Assembly (NCBI GenBank): GCA_016213785.1
Contig: JACQZQ010000104.1
Coordinates: 1-64,000, forward strand
DNA: 64,000 nucleotides
Source: Acidobacteriota bacterium
GTDB lineage: Bacteria; Acidobacteriota; Blastocatellia; Chloracidobacteriales; JADJPF01
Direction of reading: 5' to 3'
Part shown: piece by piece, positions 37,941 to 46,966 of the stretch
Position numbering within the stretch: position 1 is the stretch's first letter
Layout: each line of letters starts with the position of its first letter
Made by a program: the position numbers and the translations under genes
Notes under the pieces: generated by a model
What the model saw: the letters and a program-made list of their open reading frames with translations, nothing else
Told to the model about the DNA's origin: nothing
Database searches by the model: none

Positions 37941-38245
37941 AAAAAATTTTCCTTGTTTTTACCTAATGCTAAGTCTTCCATAAACTAAATAGGCTTATAG
38001 AATTAACAATAACTCTTATTTTTTCTAACTCTAAGCTATTACTTAAATTATTAATAACTAATATTTCAAAAAATATTTCTTAAGTAAATAAGAAATAACT
38101 TAAAAACACTAACAAATTCCACTACTTTTTACTATTAAGTTTTTTTACTCTAAAACTTTTTGTAGTAAGTCAAGGGTTAATAGGTTAGTAAAAATAAATT
38201 AGGCAGCCAAAAGGCTGCCCAATTCTGAAGCTTACCAGAAAGCTA
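37941..38245. other. AT-rich intergenic region
   Basis: Between the DHH gene promoter side and the end of the EamA gene I see only very AT-rich sequence and one terminator (38202-38219). No open reading frame or RNA motif is recognised. Confidence 0.6.
38202..38219 (-). terminator. Terminator of the EamA transporter gene
   Basis: GGCAGCC (38202-38208) and GGCTGCC (38213-38219) form a perfect 7-bp GC-rich stem with an AAAA loop. On the minus strand an AT-rich run (TAATTTATTTTTA) follows. Confidence 0.75.
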
Positions 38246-39232
38246 TTACTTTGCTAAACAAATAGCCTCTTCATCTACAGACTTATCATCAAGGTTTTCT
38301 TTTATTGGTTCATCAACTTTCTTAACTCTCCGGTGATTAGTAGTAATTAATATAACAGCAGAAACTAATAGTACAGCAGCAAATAAAGTGCGTTCTGTAA
38401 CAGGTTCATTCTTTAATACCCAACCTAATAACACTGCAATAGCAGGGTTTACATAGGCATAGGTTGATACTCGGCTTGGTGAAGCAACACGAGCTAGCCA
38501 ACTATATGCAGTAAAAGCAATTAATGAACCAAAAATTGTTAAATATAACCAAGCTAATATTGAACGCTCAGAAAAAGCATCAAAATTAACTTGTGCCCAT
38601 TCGCCAAAACTCGTTCCCATCAATGTTAATAGCGTACCACCAGCTAACATTTGCATCCCTGTCATTAGTAATGGAGAGGAAGGTAAAGTTGCACGAGATA
38701 AATATACTGAGCCTGTTGCCCAAAAGATAGAAGAGACTAATACAATTAAACAACCTAATAGATTGCTATTAGCTAAACCACTAAAGGCATTTGGGCCAAT
38801 TAAAACTATGGTTCCTATAAAACCTAAAACCAACCCTATAACAACACTTTGGTTAGGACGATTTTTGTCTAAAAACCATTCTAAAAGCACAACCCAAATT
38901 GGCTCAGTAGTAATAAGTAGTGCAACAATTCCAGAAGCTACATGTTGTTCAGCCCATACAACACTACCATTGCCTAACAAAAAAAGCATACCACCAATAA
39001 GTAAAGCCCGGCCCCAATGAGCTATTGTAGGTTTTTCAGCGCCTCTAAATCTTGCCCAACAATAGAGCAAACTCCCTGCAAAAAGAAATCTAGCTCCTGC
39101 CATTAAAAATGGTGGCATAGTTTCTAATACATACACAATTGCTATATAGGTCGAACCCCAAATTATATATACAGCAGCAAATGCCATTACTAACAACAAT
39201 AAGGAAGGATCTTTCTTCTCATTTAGACTCAT
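38246..39232 (-). CDS. EamA/DMT family transporter
   Basis: The 328-residue protein has ten hydrophobic helices in two EamA halves, each with family patterns (YIIWGSTYIAI near the start, GSLIAFTAYSWLARVAS near 240, and AYVNPAIAVLLGWVL). These drug/metabolite exporters remove amino acids, metabolites or toxins. The tail is acidic and cytoplasmic. It lies next to a DUF2917 gene and a MocR-type regulator, an arrangement that suggests the regulator controls the exporter. AGGA precedes ATG 39232. The transported molecule is not known. Confidence 0.92.
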   Translation of the reverse strand: MSLNEKKDPSLLLLVMAFAAVYIIWGSTYIAIVYVLETMPPFLMAGARFLFAGSLLYCWARFRGAEKPTIAHWGRALLIGGMLFLLGNGSVVWAEQHVASGIVALLITTEPIWVVLLEWFLDKNRPNQSVVIGLVLGFIGTIVLIGPNAFSGLANSNLLGCLIVLVSSIFWATGSVYLSRATLPSSPLLMTGMQMLAGGTLLTLMGTSFGEWAQVNFDAFSERSILAWLYLTIFGSLIAFTAYSWLARVASPSRVSTYAYVNPAIAVLLGWVLKNEPVTERTLFAAVLLVSAVILITTNHRRVKKVDEPIKENLDDKSVDEEAICLAK

Positions 39233-39282
39233 ATAATCAATTCCTACTAGAAAATGTATGGATATATCTATCCTAATAAACT

Positions 39283-39320
39283 AAGTAAAACCTTAATGGC
39301 TTTACTTTAAGGTTTTGCTT
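39283..39320 (-). terminator. Hairpin terminator of DUF2917 gene
   Basis: The arms 39283-39296 and 39307-39320 pair over 14 positions with one mismatch. It stands directly after the DUF2917 gene, read on the minus strand, and separates it from the EamA gene. Confidence 0.55.
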
Positions 39321-39334
39321 TAAGACTTTTCTTT

Positions 39335-39604
39335 TTAGTTGCGTAAGATCTCAACACAAGCATTATCAGAAAGTGACTGCATTACTACTAAACCTTCTTC
39401 TAAAGTCTCAAAAACTTCTCCAGATTCTAACAAGTGGTCTTCTTCATCACCCGTTTGAGTAATCCAAACAGTCCCTTGTTTACAATTAATTGATAAAAGA
39501 TGAAACTTGTCTGGACTCTTCCATAACTCGTCTTTCTTTAATCCAAACTGATCTGTTTCCATATGCCATTTACTTATTTGGCGATCATCAATTAGGTTCA
39601 ACAT
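39335..39604 (-). CDS. DUF2917 domain protein
   Basis: The 89-residue protein has the DUF2917 pattern: LLSINCKQGTVWITQTGDEE, then DHLLESGEVF. It has a single small beta-fold resembling a cupin half. I start at ATG 39604 because GGGGGT stands six bases before it; the longer frame from 39637 is less likely. The gene is divergent from the MocR-type regulator across a 172-bp region that carries repeats. DUF2917 genes sit next to such regulators and EamA exporters in other bacteria as far as I recall, but its function is unknown. Confidence 0.75.
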   Translation of the reverse strand: MLNLIDDRQISKWHMETDQFGLKKDELWKSPDKFHLLSINCKQGTVWITQTGDEEDHLLESGEVFETLEEGLVVMQSLSDNACVEILRN

Positions 39605-39663
39605 ATTTATACCCCCTATTATTCTGATTAATAACAAGATTAAACCAAAATTATTAAGCAGAA

Positions 39664-39712
39664 CAGATTCAGATTTTATATTTTTGACCAGATCAGATTT
39701 TTTAGTTAAGAT
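39664..39712 (+). promoter_or_regulatory. Divergent promoter with repeated CAGAT-type operator motifs
   Basis: TTGACC (39684-39689) and TAAGAT (39707-39712) form a sigma70-like promoter with a 17-bp spacer for the MocR gene. CAGATTCAGATTTT (39664-39677) and CAGATCAGATTTT (39690-39702) are direct repeats: the first lies just upstream of the -35 and the second covers the spacer. MocR regulators generally bind direct repeats, so these are candidate sites for autoregulation and for control of the DUF2917 gene. Confidence 0.6.
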
Positions 39713-39776
39713 AAAAAATAATGAAACACAAAAAACAAAATTAACGTATTTGGCCGAACTAGAAACTTTAGGAAAA

Positions 39777-41216
39777 ATGTCTATGCAACAAATTTCAACC
39801 CTAACAGATGATTTACTTTATCAACAAGTAGCCGGTCATATTGAACAAATGATTGAAAAAGGAGTTCTGCGTGCTGGAGAAAAAATTCCCTCTGTACGCT
39901 CTATATCACGTCAACAAGGGGTTAGTATGTCTACGGCTTTTCAGGCTTATTTTCTTCTAGAGAGTAAGGGTTTGATTGAATCAAGACCTCGTAGCGGCTT
40001 TTTTGTTAGATTAGTTAATAAAGATCTTCCTCCACAACCAAACCGCACAAACCCTCCATTAATTGCTAAAAATGTTAATATTGATGAAATGGTAGCAGAG
40101 GTTTTTGAAGCAGCACGACACCCTGATATTGTAGCTCTTGGTGCAGCTTGTCCTAGTCCAACAATTTTGCCTGTTAATAAGTTAAACCGGCTTACTATTG
40201 CTATTATTAGAGATTATGGTGAGCGTGCTTTGGAATATGAGTTTCCTCCCGGTAATGAGCTACTTCGTAGAAGAATTGCTCAAAGATCTTTTACCTGGGG
40301 AGGTAACTTAAGTGCGAATGATATTGTTATTACTTCTGGCTGTATGGATGCATTAAACCTTTGTCTACGAGCAGTAGCAAAACCTGGAGATACTATAGTT
40401 TTAGAATCTCCAACTTATTATGGAATCTTACAAACTATTCAAAGCTTAGGTATGCGTGCTTTAGAAATTGCTACTACCCCTAATGAAGGTCTATGTCTAG
40501 ATGCTCTAGAAAAAGCCTTAAATAATAATGAGGTTAAAGCTTGTTTAGCTGTAACCAACTTTAATAACCCTTTAGGAAGTTGTATGCCTACAGAAAACAA
40601 AAAGCGTTTAGTAGAGATGTTAGGTAAAAGAAATATTCCTTTAATTGAAGATGATCTTTATGGTGAGTTATATTTTGGCTCTACAAGACCGCAAAATGCT
40701 AAAGCCTTTGATAAAAAAGGCTTAGTCCTACTTTGCTCCTCTTTTTCTAAATCTTTAGCGCCCGGTTATCGTGTGGGATGGACTGCTCCAGGAAAATTTA
40801 AAACAAAAGTTGAAAGATTAAAATCCATGACCACAATTGCAACATCTTCATTACCACAAATGATAATTGCAGAGTTCTTAAAAGATAGCAGTTATGAGCG
40901 TCATCTAAACCAACTTAGAAAAGCTTTTTGTGAACAAATTCAAGCAGCAATGAAAGCGATTTGTAAATATTTTCCACAGGGGACAAAAGTAACACGACCA
41001 ACAGGAGGTTTTGTTCTTTGGGTAGAGTTGCCTAAACAAGTTAATGCATTAGAATTACATTATCGTGCCTTAGAAAAAAAGATAAGTATTACACCTGGGC
41101 CACTTTTTTCTGCAACGCGCAAATATAATAATTTTATACGTATTAGCTGCGGTAATCCTTGGTCAAAAGAGATTGAAGCAGCAATGGTTGAATTAGGAAA
41201 ATTAGCAAAAGGCTAA
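39777..41216 (+). CDS. MocR-family regulator (GntR helix-turn-helix fused to aminotransferase-like domain)
   Basis: The 479-residue protein starts with a winged-helix GntR domain (about 10-80: GEKIPSVRSISRQQGVS) and continues with a fold-type I aminotransferase domain with SSFSKSLAPGYRVGW, which includes the PLP-binding lysine. MocR proteins use PLP or an amino acid adduct as signal. The longest frame begins at TTG 39684, but this is the promoter -35, so I use ATG 39777 with TTAGGA in front. It controls nothing nearby except, probably, the DUF2917 and EamA genes; those are the best candidates for its targets. Confidence 0.93.
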   Translation: MSMQQISTLTDDLLYQQVAGHIEQMIEKGVLRAGEKIPSVRSISRQQGVSMSTAFQAYFLLESKGLIESRPRSGFFVRLVNKDLPPQPNRTNPPLIAKNVNIDEMVAEVFEAARHPDIVALGAACPSPTILPVNKLNRLTIAIIRDYGERALEYEFPPGNELLRRRIAQRSFTWGGNLSANDIVITSGCMDALNLCLRAVAKPGDTIVLESPTYYGILQTIQSLGMRALEIATTPNEGLCLDALEKALNNNEVKACLAVTNFNNPLGSCMPTENKKRLVEMLGKRNIPLIEDDLYGELYFGSTRPQNAKAFDKKGLVLLCSSFSKSLAPGYRVGWTAPGKFKTKVERLKSMTTIATSSLPQMIIAEFLKDSSYERHLNQLRKAFCEQIQAAMKAICKYFPQGTKVTRPTGGFVLWVELPKQVNALELHYRALEKKISITPGPLFSATRKYNNFIRISCGNPWSKEIEAAMVELGKLAKG

Positions 41217-41677
41217 GATCGAGATAATATGTAGTGTTAAGAAACCTGCTCTATAATTAAAGAGGTTTTGTTAAATAAGTTTAATAGCTTGGAATTTTTT
41301 TACCCATAAAGTTATTAAATACGATAGTAAACAAAGAAATTAATTTATAGCCTTGAAAAGAAAGGCTATTATCAAAAGCTACCATATGGCTTAAGATTTA
41401 ATATTAAAATATCAGCTTACTTGCTTTACAAGTTATTAAAAGTTATAAGAATGATTAAACTTTGGTTTAACTTAACGTTAATCAACCTAGTTATTAAAAG
41501 AAACATCGTAACTGCTATTAAACGTTTATGTTTGAGCTGATAAAATAAGGTTTTGTCTATAGATTCAAATCTTTTATAAAACTATAATCTTATTTTATTA
41601 AAACAAAATTTTCTCAATCTTACTTTTCATTAAACTTAAAACACCTATACTAAGGTTATTTTCTTAAGGTTGGAGTT
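41217..41677. other. 461-bp intergenic region between the MocR and dsbD genes
   Basis: I see no gene. There is a perfect 8-bp hairpin (ATAGCCTT 41347-41354, AAGGCTAT 41362-41369) with a seven-base GAAAAGA loop of unknown role, and a weak hairpin near 41240-41270 (AAACCT opposite AGGTTT) that could end the MocR gene. The rest is AT-rich without a recognised RNA fold. Confidence 0.5.
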
Positions 41678-43900
41678 ATGAAAAATATACTTCGTCAAGT
41701 TGTCAGTCAAATTTTATTAACTTGTTTAGTTATTTTTGTTTATTTAACGCCATCTCTTGCGCAAGTCGAGAAATCGCAACACTCTGAAGCTGAGCTAGTA
41801 TCAGAAGTTGAATCTATTGAACCTGGACAAGCTTTTTGGGTTGCACTTAGACTAAAAGCAGACCCAGAATGGCATACTTATTGGCAAAACCCTGGTGATT
41901 CAGGTCTACCAACTTCAATAAAATGGGAAATGCCTGAGGGTTTTACATCTGAATCTATAGTTTGGCCTTATCCAGAAAGAATTGAAGTTCCGCCTTTAAC
42001 AAGTTTTGGCTATGATGGAGAAATTTTTCTACTTGTTAAAATCACCCCTCCAACAAATCTAACTAGTAAATCTGTTAAGCTAACTGCTAATTCTAAATGG
42101 TTAATATGTAAAGAGTTATGTTTACCTGCTGGAGCTAAAGTAAGCTTAGAACTACCTGTAAAAAATGAATCGCCTAAAGCTAGTAAATGGGCACAAGCTT
42201 TTAACGATACTAGAGCAAAACACCCTCTAACCAGTTCTGATTGGCAATTTAGTGCAGCAAATAATAAAGATCAAATTTTAATTAAAGTTGTTCCTCCACC
42301 AAATTTTAAGAGTGAAGTATCTAAACTTACTTTTTTCCCTTTTGAAGGTGGCGTAATAGAACATGGTTCACCTCAAAACTTTAAAAAAACTGCTACTGAC
42401 TATTCTTTAGAAGTTAAACGTGCCAGTGATGCAACTGAGCCGATAAAAGAGTTAAAAGGCGTAATAGTTTCTTCTGAAGCTTGGAAAGAAAATGCTAAAG
42501 AAAAAGCTCTAGCTATAAGCATTTCTGTTGCTGGAGATATATCTGCACTAGGCGATATTGAAAATACAACTACTGTTAAAGTTACAACTCTTGAGCAACC
42601 TATTAGTATTTGGCAGGCTATTCTATTTTCTTTTATTGGTGGGCTTATCTTAAATCTAATGCCTTGTGTTCTGCCAGTTCTCTCTATTAAAGTGCTAGGA
42701 TTTGTTAAACAAGCTAAAGATGAGAGTACCAAAACTTGGCATCATGGAGTGGTATTTACTCTGGGAGTATTACTTTCATTTTGGGCTTTAGGTGGAGGAT
42801 TAATGTTACTTAGGGCTGGAGGAGAAAAATTAGGATGGGGGTTTCAACTTCAATCCCCTACTTTTCTAGTCTTTTTATCAGCCTTGTTTTTCCTTTTTGG
42901 GTTAAATCTTTTTGGCGTTTTTGAAATGGGAACATCTCTTATGGGTGTTGGGCAGGAGTCAATGAATAAATCGGGATTACTTGGCTCTTTTGCTAGTGGT
43001 GCTTTAGCTACTTTAGTTGCAACACCTTGTACCGCACCATATATGGGATCAGCCTTAGGTTTTGCAATTACACAACCTATTTGGGTTTCAATGCTTGTTT
43101 TTTCTTCCCTTGCAATAGGAATGTCTGCTCCATATGTCTTACTCTCTCTTAGTCCATCCTTACTTAAATATGTTCCTAAACCAGGCGCTTGGATGGAAAC
43201 ATTTAAGCAATTTATGGGCTTTTTAATGATGGCTACTGTAGTTTGGCTAATTAGAGTTTTAGGGCTGCAAGCTGGAATAGATGTTGTAGTAGTATTACTC
43301 TTATGTTTAATTATCATGTCTATAGGCGCTTGGATACTTGGTCGTTGGGGGAGTTTAATTAATGAAACTCGTACTCGTCGTATTGCTCAAGCAACTATGA
43401 TAATCCTTGTAGCTACAAGTTTAACTTATGCAATATCAACGGCTAGAAATGAGGCTGTAATTCCTGGTAAGACAAGCTCTATAGCTGAAGATGGAATTGC
43501 TTGGCAAGATTTTTCTCCAAAGTTAATTGAAGATTTACGTGCACAAGGTAAACCTATATTTCTAGACTTTACTGCTGCTTGGTGCTTAAGTTGTAAATTT
43601 AATGAAAAAGTTACTTTTAGCAGCCAGGAAATAAAAGATCAAATTACTAAACTAGGAATTATTCCAGTAAAAGCAGATTGGACAAACCGAGACGAGGAAA
43701 TTACCAAAATGTTAGAAAGTTTTGGTCGTAGCGGTGTTCCACTTTATGTGTTATATAATCCAAAGGAAAAAGATCCTGTTGTTTTACCTGAAGTAATTAC
43801 ACCTGATATTGTTTTAAGCGCCTTTAAGCGTTTAGAAGAAGGATCTCAAAAAACCGTTACTAATGATAGTGATAACACTACTGCTAGTGGACAAAAATAA
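41678..43900 (+). CDS. dsbD: DsbD-family thiol-disulfide reductase (cytochrome c/ScsB-like)
   Basis: DsbD passes electrons from cytoplasmic thioredoxin through the membrane to periplasmic disulfides. The 740-residue protein has a signal peptide (6-29) and an N-terminal periplasmic domain (about 35-260) with NPGDSGLPTSIKW and a Cys144-x3-Cys148 pair (WLICKELCLP). The DsbD membrane domain, about 8 helices, has cysteines in LNLMPCVLPVLSIKV and VATPCTAPYMG. The C-terminal thioredoxin-like domain has Cys636-x-x-Cys639 (AAWCLSCKFNEK). GGAG is near the ATG. The N-terminal domain resembles the ScsB/DsbD-gamma type rather than the classical one, which could mean a different partner protein. Confidence 0.92.
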   Translation: MKNILRQVVSQILLTCLVIFVYLTPSLAQVEKSQHSEAELVSEVESIEPGQAFWVALRLKADPEWHTYWQNPGDSGLPTSIKWEMPEGFTSESIVWPYPERIEVPPLTSFGYDGEIFLLVKITPPTNLTSKSVKLTANSKWLICKELCLPAGAKVSLELPVKNESPKASKWAQAFNDTRAKHPLTSSDWQFSAANNKDQILIKVVPPPNFKSEVSKLTFFPFEGGVIEHGSPQNFKKTATDYSLEVKRASDATEPIKELKGVIVSSEAWKENAKEKALAISISVAGDISALGDIENTTTVKVTTLEQPISIWQAILFSFIGGLILNLMPCVLPVLSIKVLGFVKQAKDESTKTWHHGVVFTLGVLLSFWALGGGLMLLRAGGEKLGWGFQLQSPTFLVFLSALFFLFGLNLFGVFEMGTSLMGVGQESMNKSGLLGSFASGALATLVATPCTAPYMGSALGFAITQPIWVSMLVFSSLAIGMSAPYVLLSLSPSLLKYVPKPGAWMETFKQFMGFLMMATVVWLIRVLGLQAGIDVVVVLLLCLIIMSIGAWILGRWGSLINETRTRRIAQATMIILVATSLTYAISTARNEAVIPGKTSSIAEDGIAWQDFSPKLIEDLRAQGKPIFLDFTAAWCLSCKFNEKVTFSSQEIKDQITKLGIIPVKADWTNRDEEITKMLESFGRSGVPLYVLYNPKEKDPVVLPEVITPDIVLSAFKRLEEGSQKTVTNDSDNTTASGQK

Positions 43901-43950
43901 AATAATAGCACTGGTAGTTAGATGCAGGTATTTCTAGTCTTTTTTTATAC

Positions 43951-43994
43951 TTGTGTTAGAATGCCGGTGTCAATATACTCCTAAAATTTAGGAG
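43951..43994 (+). promoter_or_regulatory. Ferredoxin promoter with palindrome over the transcription start
   Basis: TTGTGT (43951-43956) and TATACT (43974-43979) with a 17-bp spacer form a promoter. CTCCTAAAATTTAGGAG (43978-43994), a perfect palindrome with one central base, directly follows and covers the expected start. Its position makes an operator likely; an mRNA hairpin at the 5' end is an alternative. Confidence 0.6.
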
Positions 43995-44071
43995 AACATT
44001 AAATAAAATTCTAATACTTTATAAACAAAGACGAAGCATCGAGAAGTGCTAAGACATAAGGAGAGCAGATC

Positions 44072-44365
44072 ATGGGAGTTTTTGTTATTGCTTCGCCATG
44101 CATTGATATTAAAGATACTGCATGCGTAGAGGCTTGTCCTGTTGATTGTATTCATCCCCGTAAGGATGAACCAGAATTTGAAAAATATAGAATGCTTTTT
44201 ATCAATCCTGATGAATGTATTGATTGTGGCGCTTGCGAGCCTGCTTGCCCACCACAAGCAATCTTTCGTGAAGATGACTTACCTCCTAAAGAGGAACATT
44301 TCCTAAAAATCAATGCCGATTGGTATAAAGATCCTGACTCAATTCCTGATGAATTGAAAGCTTAG
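44072..44365 (+). CDS. 7Fe-type ferredoxin, FdxA-like
   Basis: The 97-residue ferredoxin has an N-terminal cluster region SPCIDIKDTACVEACPVDCI and a second cluster motif CIDCGACEPACP, with the layout of [3Fe-4S][4Fe-4S] FdxA ferredoxins. The C-terminal part (about 70-97) is acidic. It transfers low-potential electrons; the partner enzyme is not next to it. AAGGAGAG precedes ATG 44072. It is monocistronic, with its own promoter and terminator. Confidence 0.93.
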   Translation: MGVFVIASPCIDIKDTACVEACPVDCIHPRKDEPEFEKYRMLFINPDECIDCGACEPACPPQAIFREDDLPPKEEHFLKINADWYKDPDSIPDELKA

Positions 44366-44370
44366 TTTTT

Positions 44371-44392
44371 TGGAGGGGTGCTTTCCCCTCCA
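44371..44392 (+). terminator. GC-rich hairpin after the ferredoxin gene
   Basis: TGGAGGGG (44371-44378) pairs perfectly with CCCCTCCA (44385-44392) around six bases. T-rich bases precede the stem; no clear T-run follows. Confidence 0.65.
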
Positions 44393-44596
44393 CCTACTTC
44401 GATTAATCATTGCCTAATCGGCTAAAAAGTTATTTTAATTAAACCTACCTTTAATTTTTAGTCACTAATTAGGTGAAAAATCAACTAAAGTAGAAAACCT
44501 AAACAATGCTCTCAAGTACTTTAGCGATAGCAGATTGGATGGGTTTTTCTCTAATTTCTAAATAAATAAAAATGTTTAGAAACTTTGGAGGGTTGC

Positions 44597-45070
44597 GTGT
44601 CAGCAGATGTTAAGAAAAAATTAGAAGAAGAATTAAGAATACTTGAAACCGAACTTAAAATAGATTTACCTAGAGAACTACACAAAGCCGCCGCATTAGG
44701 TGACTTAAGAGAAAATGCTGAATATAAAGCAGCAAGAGACCGCCAAGAATACTTACAAGCTCGTGTAGGGGCATTACGTAAGCGTTTGTCAGATTTAGCT
44801 TTAATTAATATTGATACCCTACCTAGAGACCGTGCCGCCTATGGTTCAACTCTAACTGTTTTAGATCAAGACAAAGATGAAGAAGTCACTTACAAACTAG
44901 TAACAGCCGAAGAAGCAGATTTGTCAAAAGGTCTAATCTCAACAACTTCTCCAATAGGAAAAAGTTTTATGGGTAAAAGAGAAGGCGATGAAGTAGAAGT
45001 ACGCACCCCTCAAGGAGTCCGTCATTTTGAAATCCTTAAATTAATAACAATTCATGATGTACAAGAATAA
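44597..45070 (+). CDS. greA: Transcription elongation factor GreA
   Basis: GreA rescues backtracked RNA polymerase by stimulating transcript cleavage. The 157-residue protein has the N-terminal coiled coil with tip residues ([18 protein letters not shown]) and the C-terminal globular domain ([15 protein letters not shown]). I chose GTG 44597: GGAGGG lies five bases before it and the protein length becomes 157, matching the family. The longer TTG 44585 frame would place the ribosome site inside the gene. A strong hairpin follows. Confidence 0.95.
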   Translation: MSADVKKKLEEELRILETELKIDLPRELHKAAALGDLRENAEYKAARDRQEYLQARVGALRKRLSDLALINIDTLPRDRAAYGSTLTVLDQDKDEEVTYKLVTAEEADLSKGLISTTSPIGKSFMGKREGDEVEVRTPQGVRHFEILKLITIHDVQE

Positions 45071-45097
45071 GTGTTATCTAAGGTTTTTATAATAAGT

Positions 45098-45127
45098 CTT
45101 ATCAAAAGCCTAAAGGCTTTTGATAAG
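45098..45127 (+). terminator. Strong hairpin terminator after greA
   Basis: CTTATCAAAAGCC (45098-45110) pairs perfectly with GGCTTTTGATAAG (45115-45127) around TAAA. It lies between convergent genes, so it may serve both. Confidence 0.8.
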
Positions 45128-45152
45128 AGCTGATAAAGATTAAACATAGAAC

Positions 45153-45704
45153 TTAAAAACTTGTTTTTGCTAAAGTTAACAAATTTTTCTCATTTATTAT
45201 AGAAACAAGGCTTTGATATTTTTCTTGTGAAATCCCAAGAATTTCTAGCCAATTATCAAAATATATTTCTAGTTCCTTTGCTCTAGGATGAGTACTTTTA
45301 TGGTAAATTTCAAAATCCTTGCGGTTTTGGACTTTATCAGCTATTAACATTTGTTGGACATCTTCTAATGGACTAAGCTTAACCTCTGATAAAGATGAAA
45401 TAGTACGTGTAGAAAGATAGCCATTAGCGATCCAGCGATATTCCATAGCTAAACTAAGAGAATATAAATCAACATTATAGCGACAAAGTACACTGTCTTT
45501 TTGAAAAGCTTTAGCTAAATCTTCATCAGTTTGAACAATTGGGTGGAGGCAAAATCCTTCTTTTGCACAAGAACTAGCCTGGATTTCATCCAAAATTATC
45601 AAACCTTCATTTATATGATTTATATAAGGGATTTTAGACCTAGTAGCCTTTTTATCTTTATAAAAATCCAAAATAGCTTTGTAATGAGTATTTTCTTGAA
45701 ACAT
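45153..45704 (-). CDS. Conserved protein of unknown function, 183 residues
   Basis: The protein is soluble and mainly helical. Conserved-looking histidine and acid motifs occur: SKIPYINHINEGLIILDEI near 25, FCLHPIVQTDEDL near 51, and MLIADKVQNRKDFEIYHKS with HPRAKELEIYFDNWL near the end. These are of the kind found in metal-dependent HD-like hydrolases, but there is no plain HD doublet, so I do not assign a function. AAGGAAAGC precedes the ATG. It is divergent from the metallopeptidase gene, and an intergenic region of about 245 bp holds the promoters. Confidence 0.75.
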   Translation of the reverse strand: MFQENTHYKAILDFYKDKKATRSKIPYINHINEGLIILDEIQASSCAKEGFCLHPIVQTDEDLAKAFQKDSVLCRYNVDLYSLSLAMEYRWIANGYLSTRTISSLSEVKLSPLEDVQQMLIADKVQNRKDFEIYHKSTHPRAKELEIYFDNWLEILGISQEKYQSLVSIINEKNLLTLAKTSF

Positions 45705-45949
45705 TTTAGCTTTCCTTTTGCTCTAAAAAATACTTAATCTAAATTAATAGAATATCTTCTAGAAAGAATGTTAAAATGCAATATTTTTAATATCAATAAA
45801 ATTTTTCTTCTGTGTTAGGAAAAATTTAATCTCTTTGTCAGATTATCCTGATTATTAAAAGATATATACTTCTGTGCTACTCATAACTAGTGTTATAATG
45901 GGTTAATTATTAGGTTTTAGATTTACTTTTAGTTTTTTAAGGTAGTCTT

Positions 45950-46963
45950 ATGCACCAAACAAAAATAGGAAAAAAATCCTTACTAAAAACTAGTTGGGTT
46001 TGGTGTCTGCTTATTTTAATAAGCTTTCAATCTTTTGCTTGTGTAAATTCATCAAATGCCCGCAAAGAAACAGAAGTTAAACTGCCTCCTAAAGGAGTTA
46101 GGCTTAAACCCTCTCTAAATCGAGGGCACCAACGCTTAAGCTTAGCTGTTGAACCATTAGAAGATCACACCCCTAATTGGGTTAATCCAGATATGAAAAA
46201 ACAGCTAGTTAATGCACATAGGGATTTTGATAAAACCTTCTCTGTTACAGGGTTTGGGCCATTTATAATAATTTCTAATATCAAGACTTCTCGTTTAGAA
46301 GAAGTGAAAGAAAGTATTATTAGAGCTAGTTATAATGCCTTCTACAAAGATTTTTTCTCTGTTTCTCCTACTTATATTACTACAGTTTACTTATTTAAGA
46401 ACCAAGCAGATTATTCTTTTTATAGCCGTAAATTATTTCAAGAAAGCCCCAATACCCCTTATGGATATTACCGATCATCAGATCGCGCAATGCTAATAAA
46501 CCTCTCTACAGGAACAGGTACACTTGTCCATGAAATGGTTCATGCAATTATTGATGCTGATTTCCCATCTGCTCCTACTTGGTTTAATGAAGGGTTTGCC
46601 TCACTTTTTGAACAAAGCCGAATAGATGAAGGCTCAATTGTTGGGCTAAATAATTGGCGCTATCCTATTCTAAAAAAAGCAATTGATACTAACTCATTTG
46701 TAAAACTAGAAAAATTGCTTACAACAACAGAAGAGCAGTTTTATGACGATCAAGAAGGTTATAATTATGCTCAAGCCCGTTATTTATGCTATTACCTACA
46801 ACAACACGGACTTTTAACTACATTCTATAAACGCTTTAAGCAACAACAAACAAATGACCCTAGTGGCATTAAAACCCTAACGGAAGTTGTAAAAAAAGAT
46901 CTTAACTCATTTGAAAAAGATTGGATTGAGTGGGCTAAAACTTTAGACACTTCAGATAATTAG
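45950..46963 (+). CDS. Exported HExxH zinc metallopeptidase, probable lipoprotein
   Basis: The 337-residue protein has a hydrophobic N-terminal segment (about 15-31) ending in SFAC; Cys31 could be lipidated though the lipobox lacks the usual Leu at -3. The catalytic HEMVHAI (about 184-190) and the third zinc ligand Glu in NEGFASLFE (about 205-210) fit gluzincin peptidases of the MA clan. Residues about 60-170 are an unassigned domain. AAGG precedes ATG 45950. The next gene starts three bases after its stop. The substrate is unknown. Confidence 0.85.
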   Translation: MHQTKIGKKSLLKTSWVWCLLILISFQSFACVNSSNARKETEVKLPPKGVRLKPSLNRGHQRLSLAVEPLEDHTPNWVNPDMKKQLVNAHRDFDKTFSVTGFGPFIIISNIKTSRLEEVKESIIRASYNAFYKDFFSVSPTYITTVYLFKNQADYSFYSRKLFQESPNTPYGYYRSSDRAMLINLSTGTGTLVHEMVHAIIDADFPSAPTWFNEGFASLFEQSRIDEGSIVGLNNWRYPILKKAIDTNSFVKLEKLLTTTEEQFYDDQEGYNYAQARYLCYYLQQHGLLTTFYKRFKQQQTNDPSGIKTLTEVVKKDLNSFEKDWIEWAKTLDTSDN

Positions 46964-46966
46964 AAA

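Noticed and set aside
39684-39776. TTG start for the MocR gene, 31 residues longer
   Set aside because: The TTG lies in the -35 element of a good promoter; ATG 39777 has a ribosome site and the protein then begins next to the winged helix.
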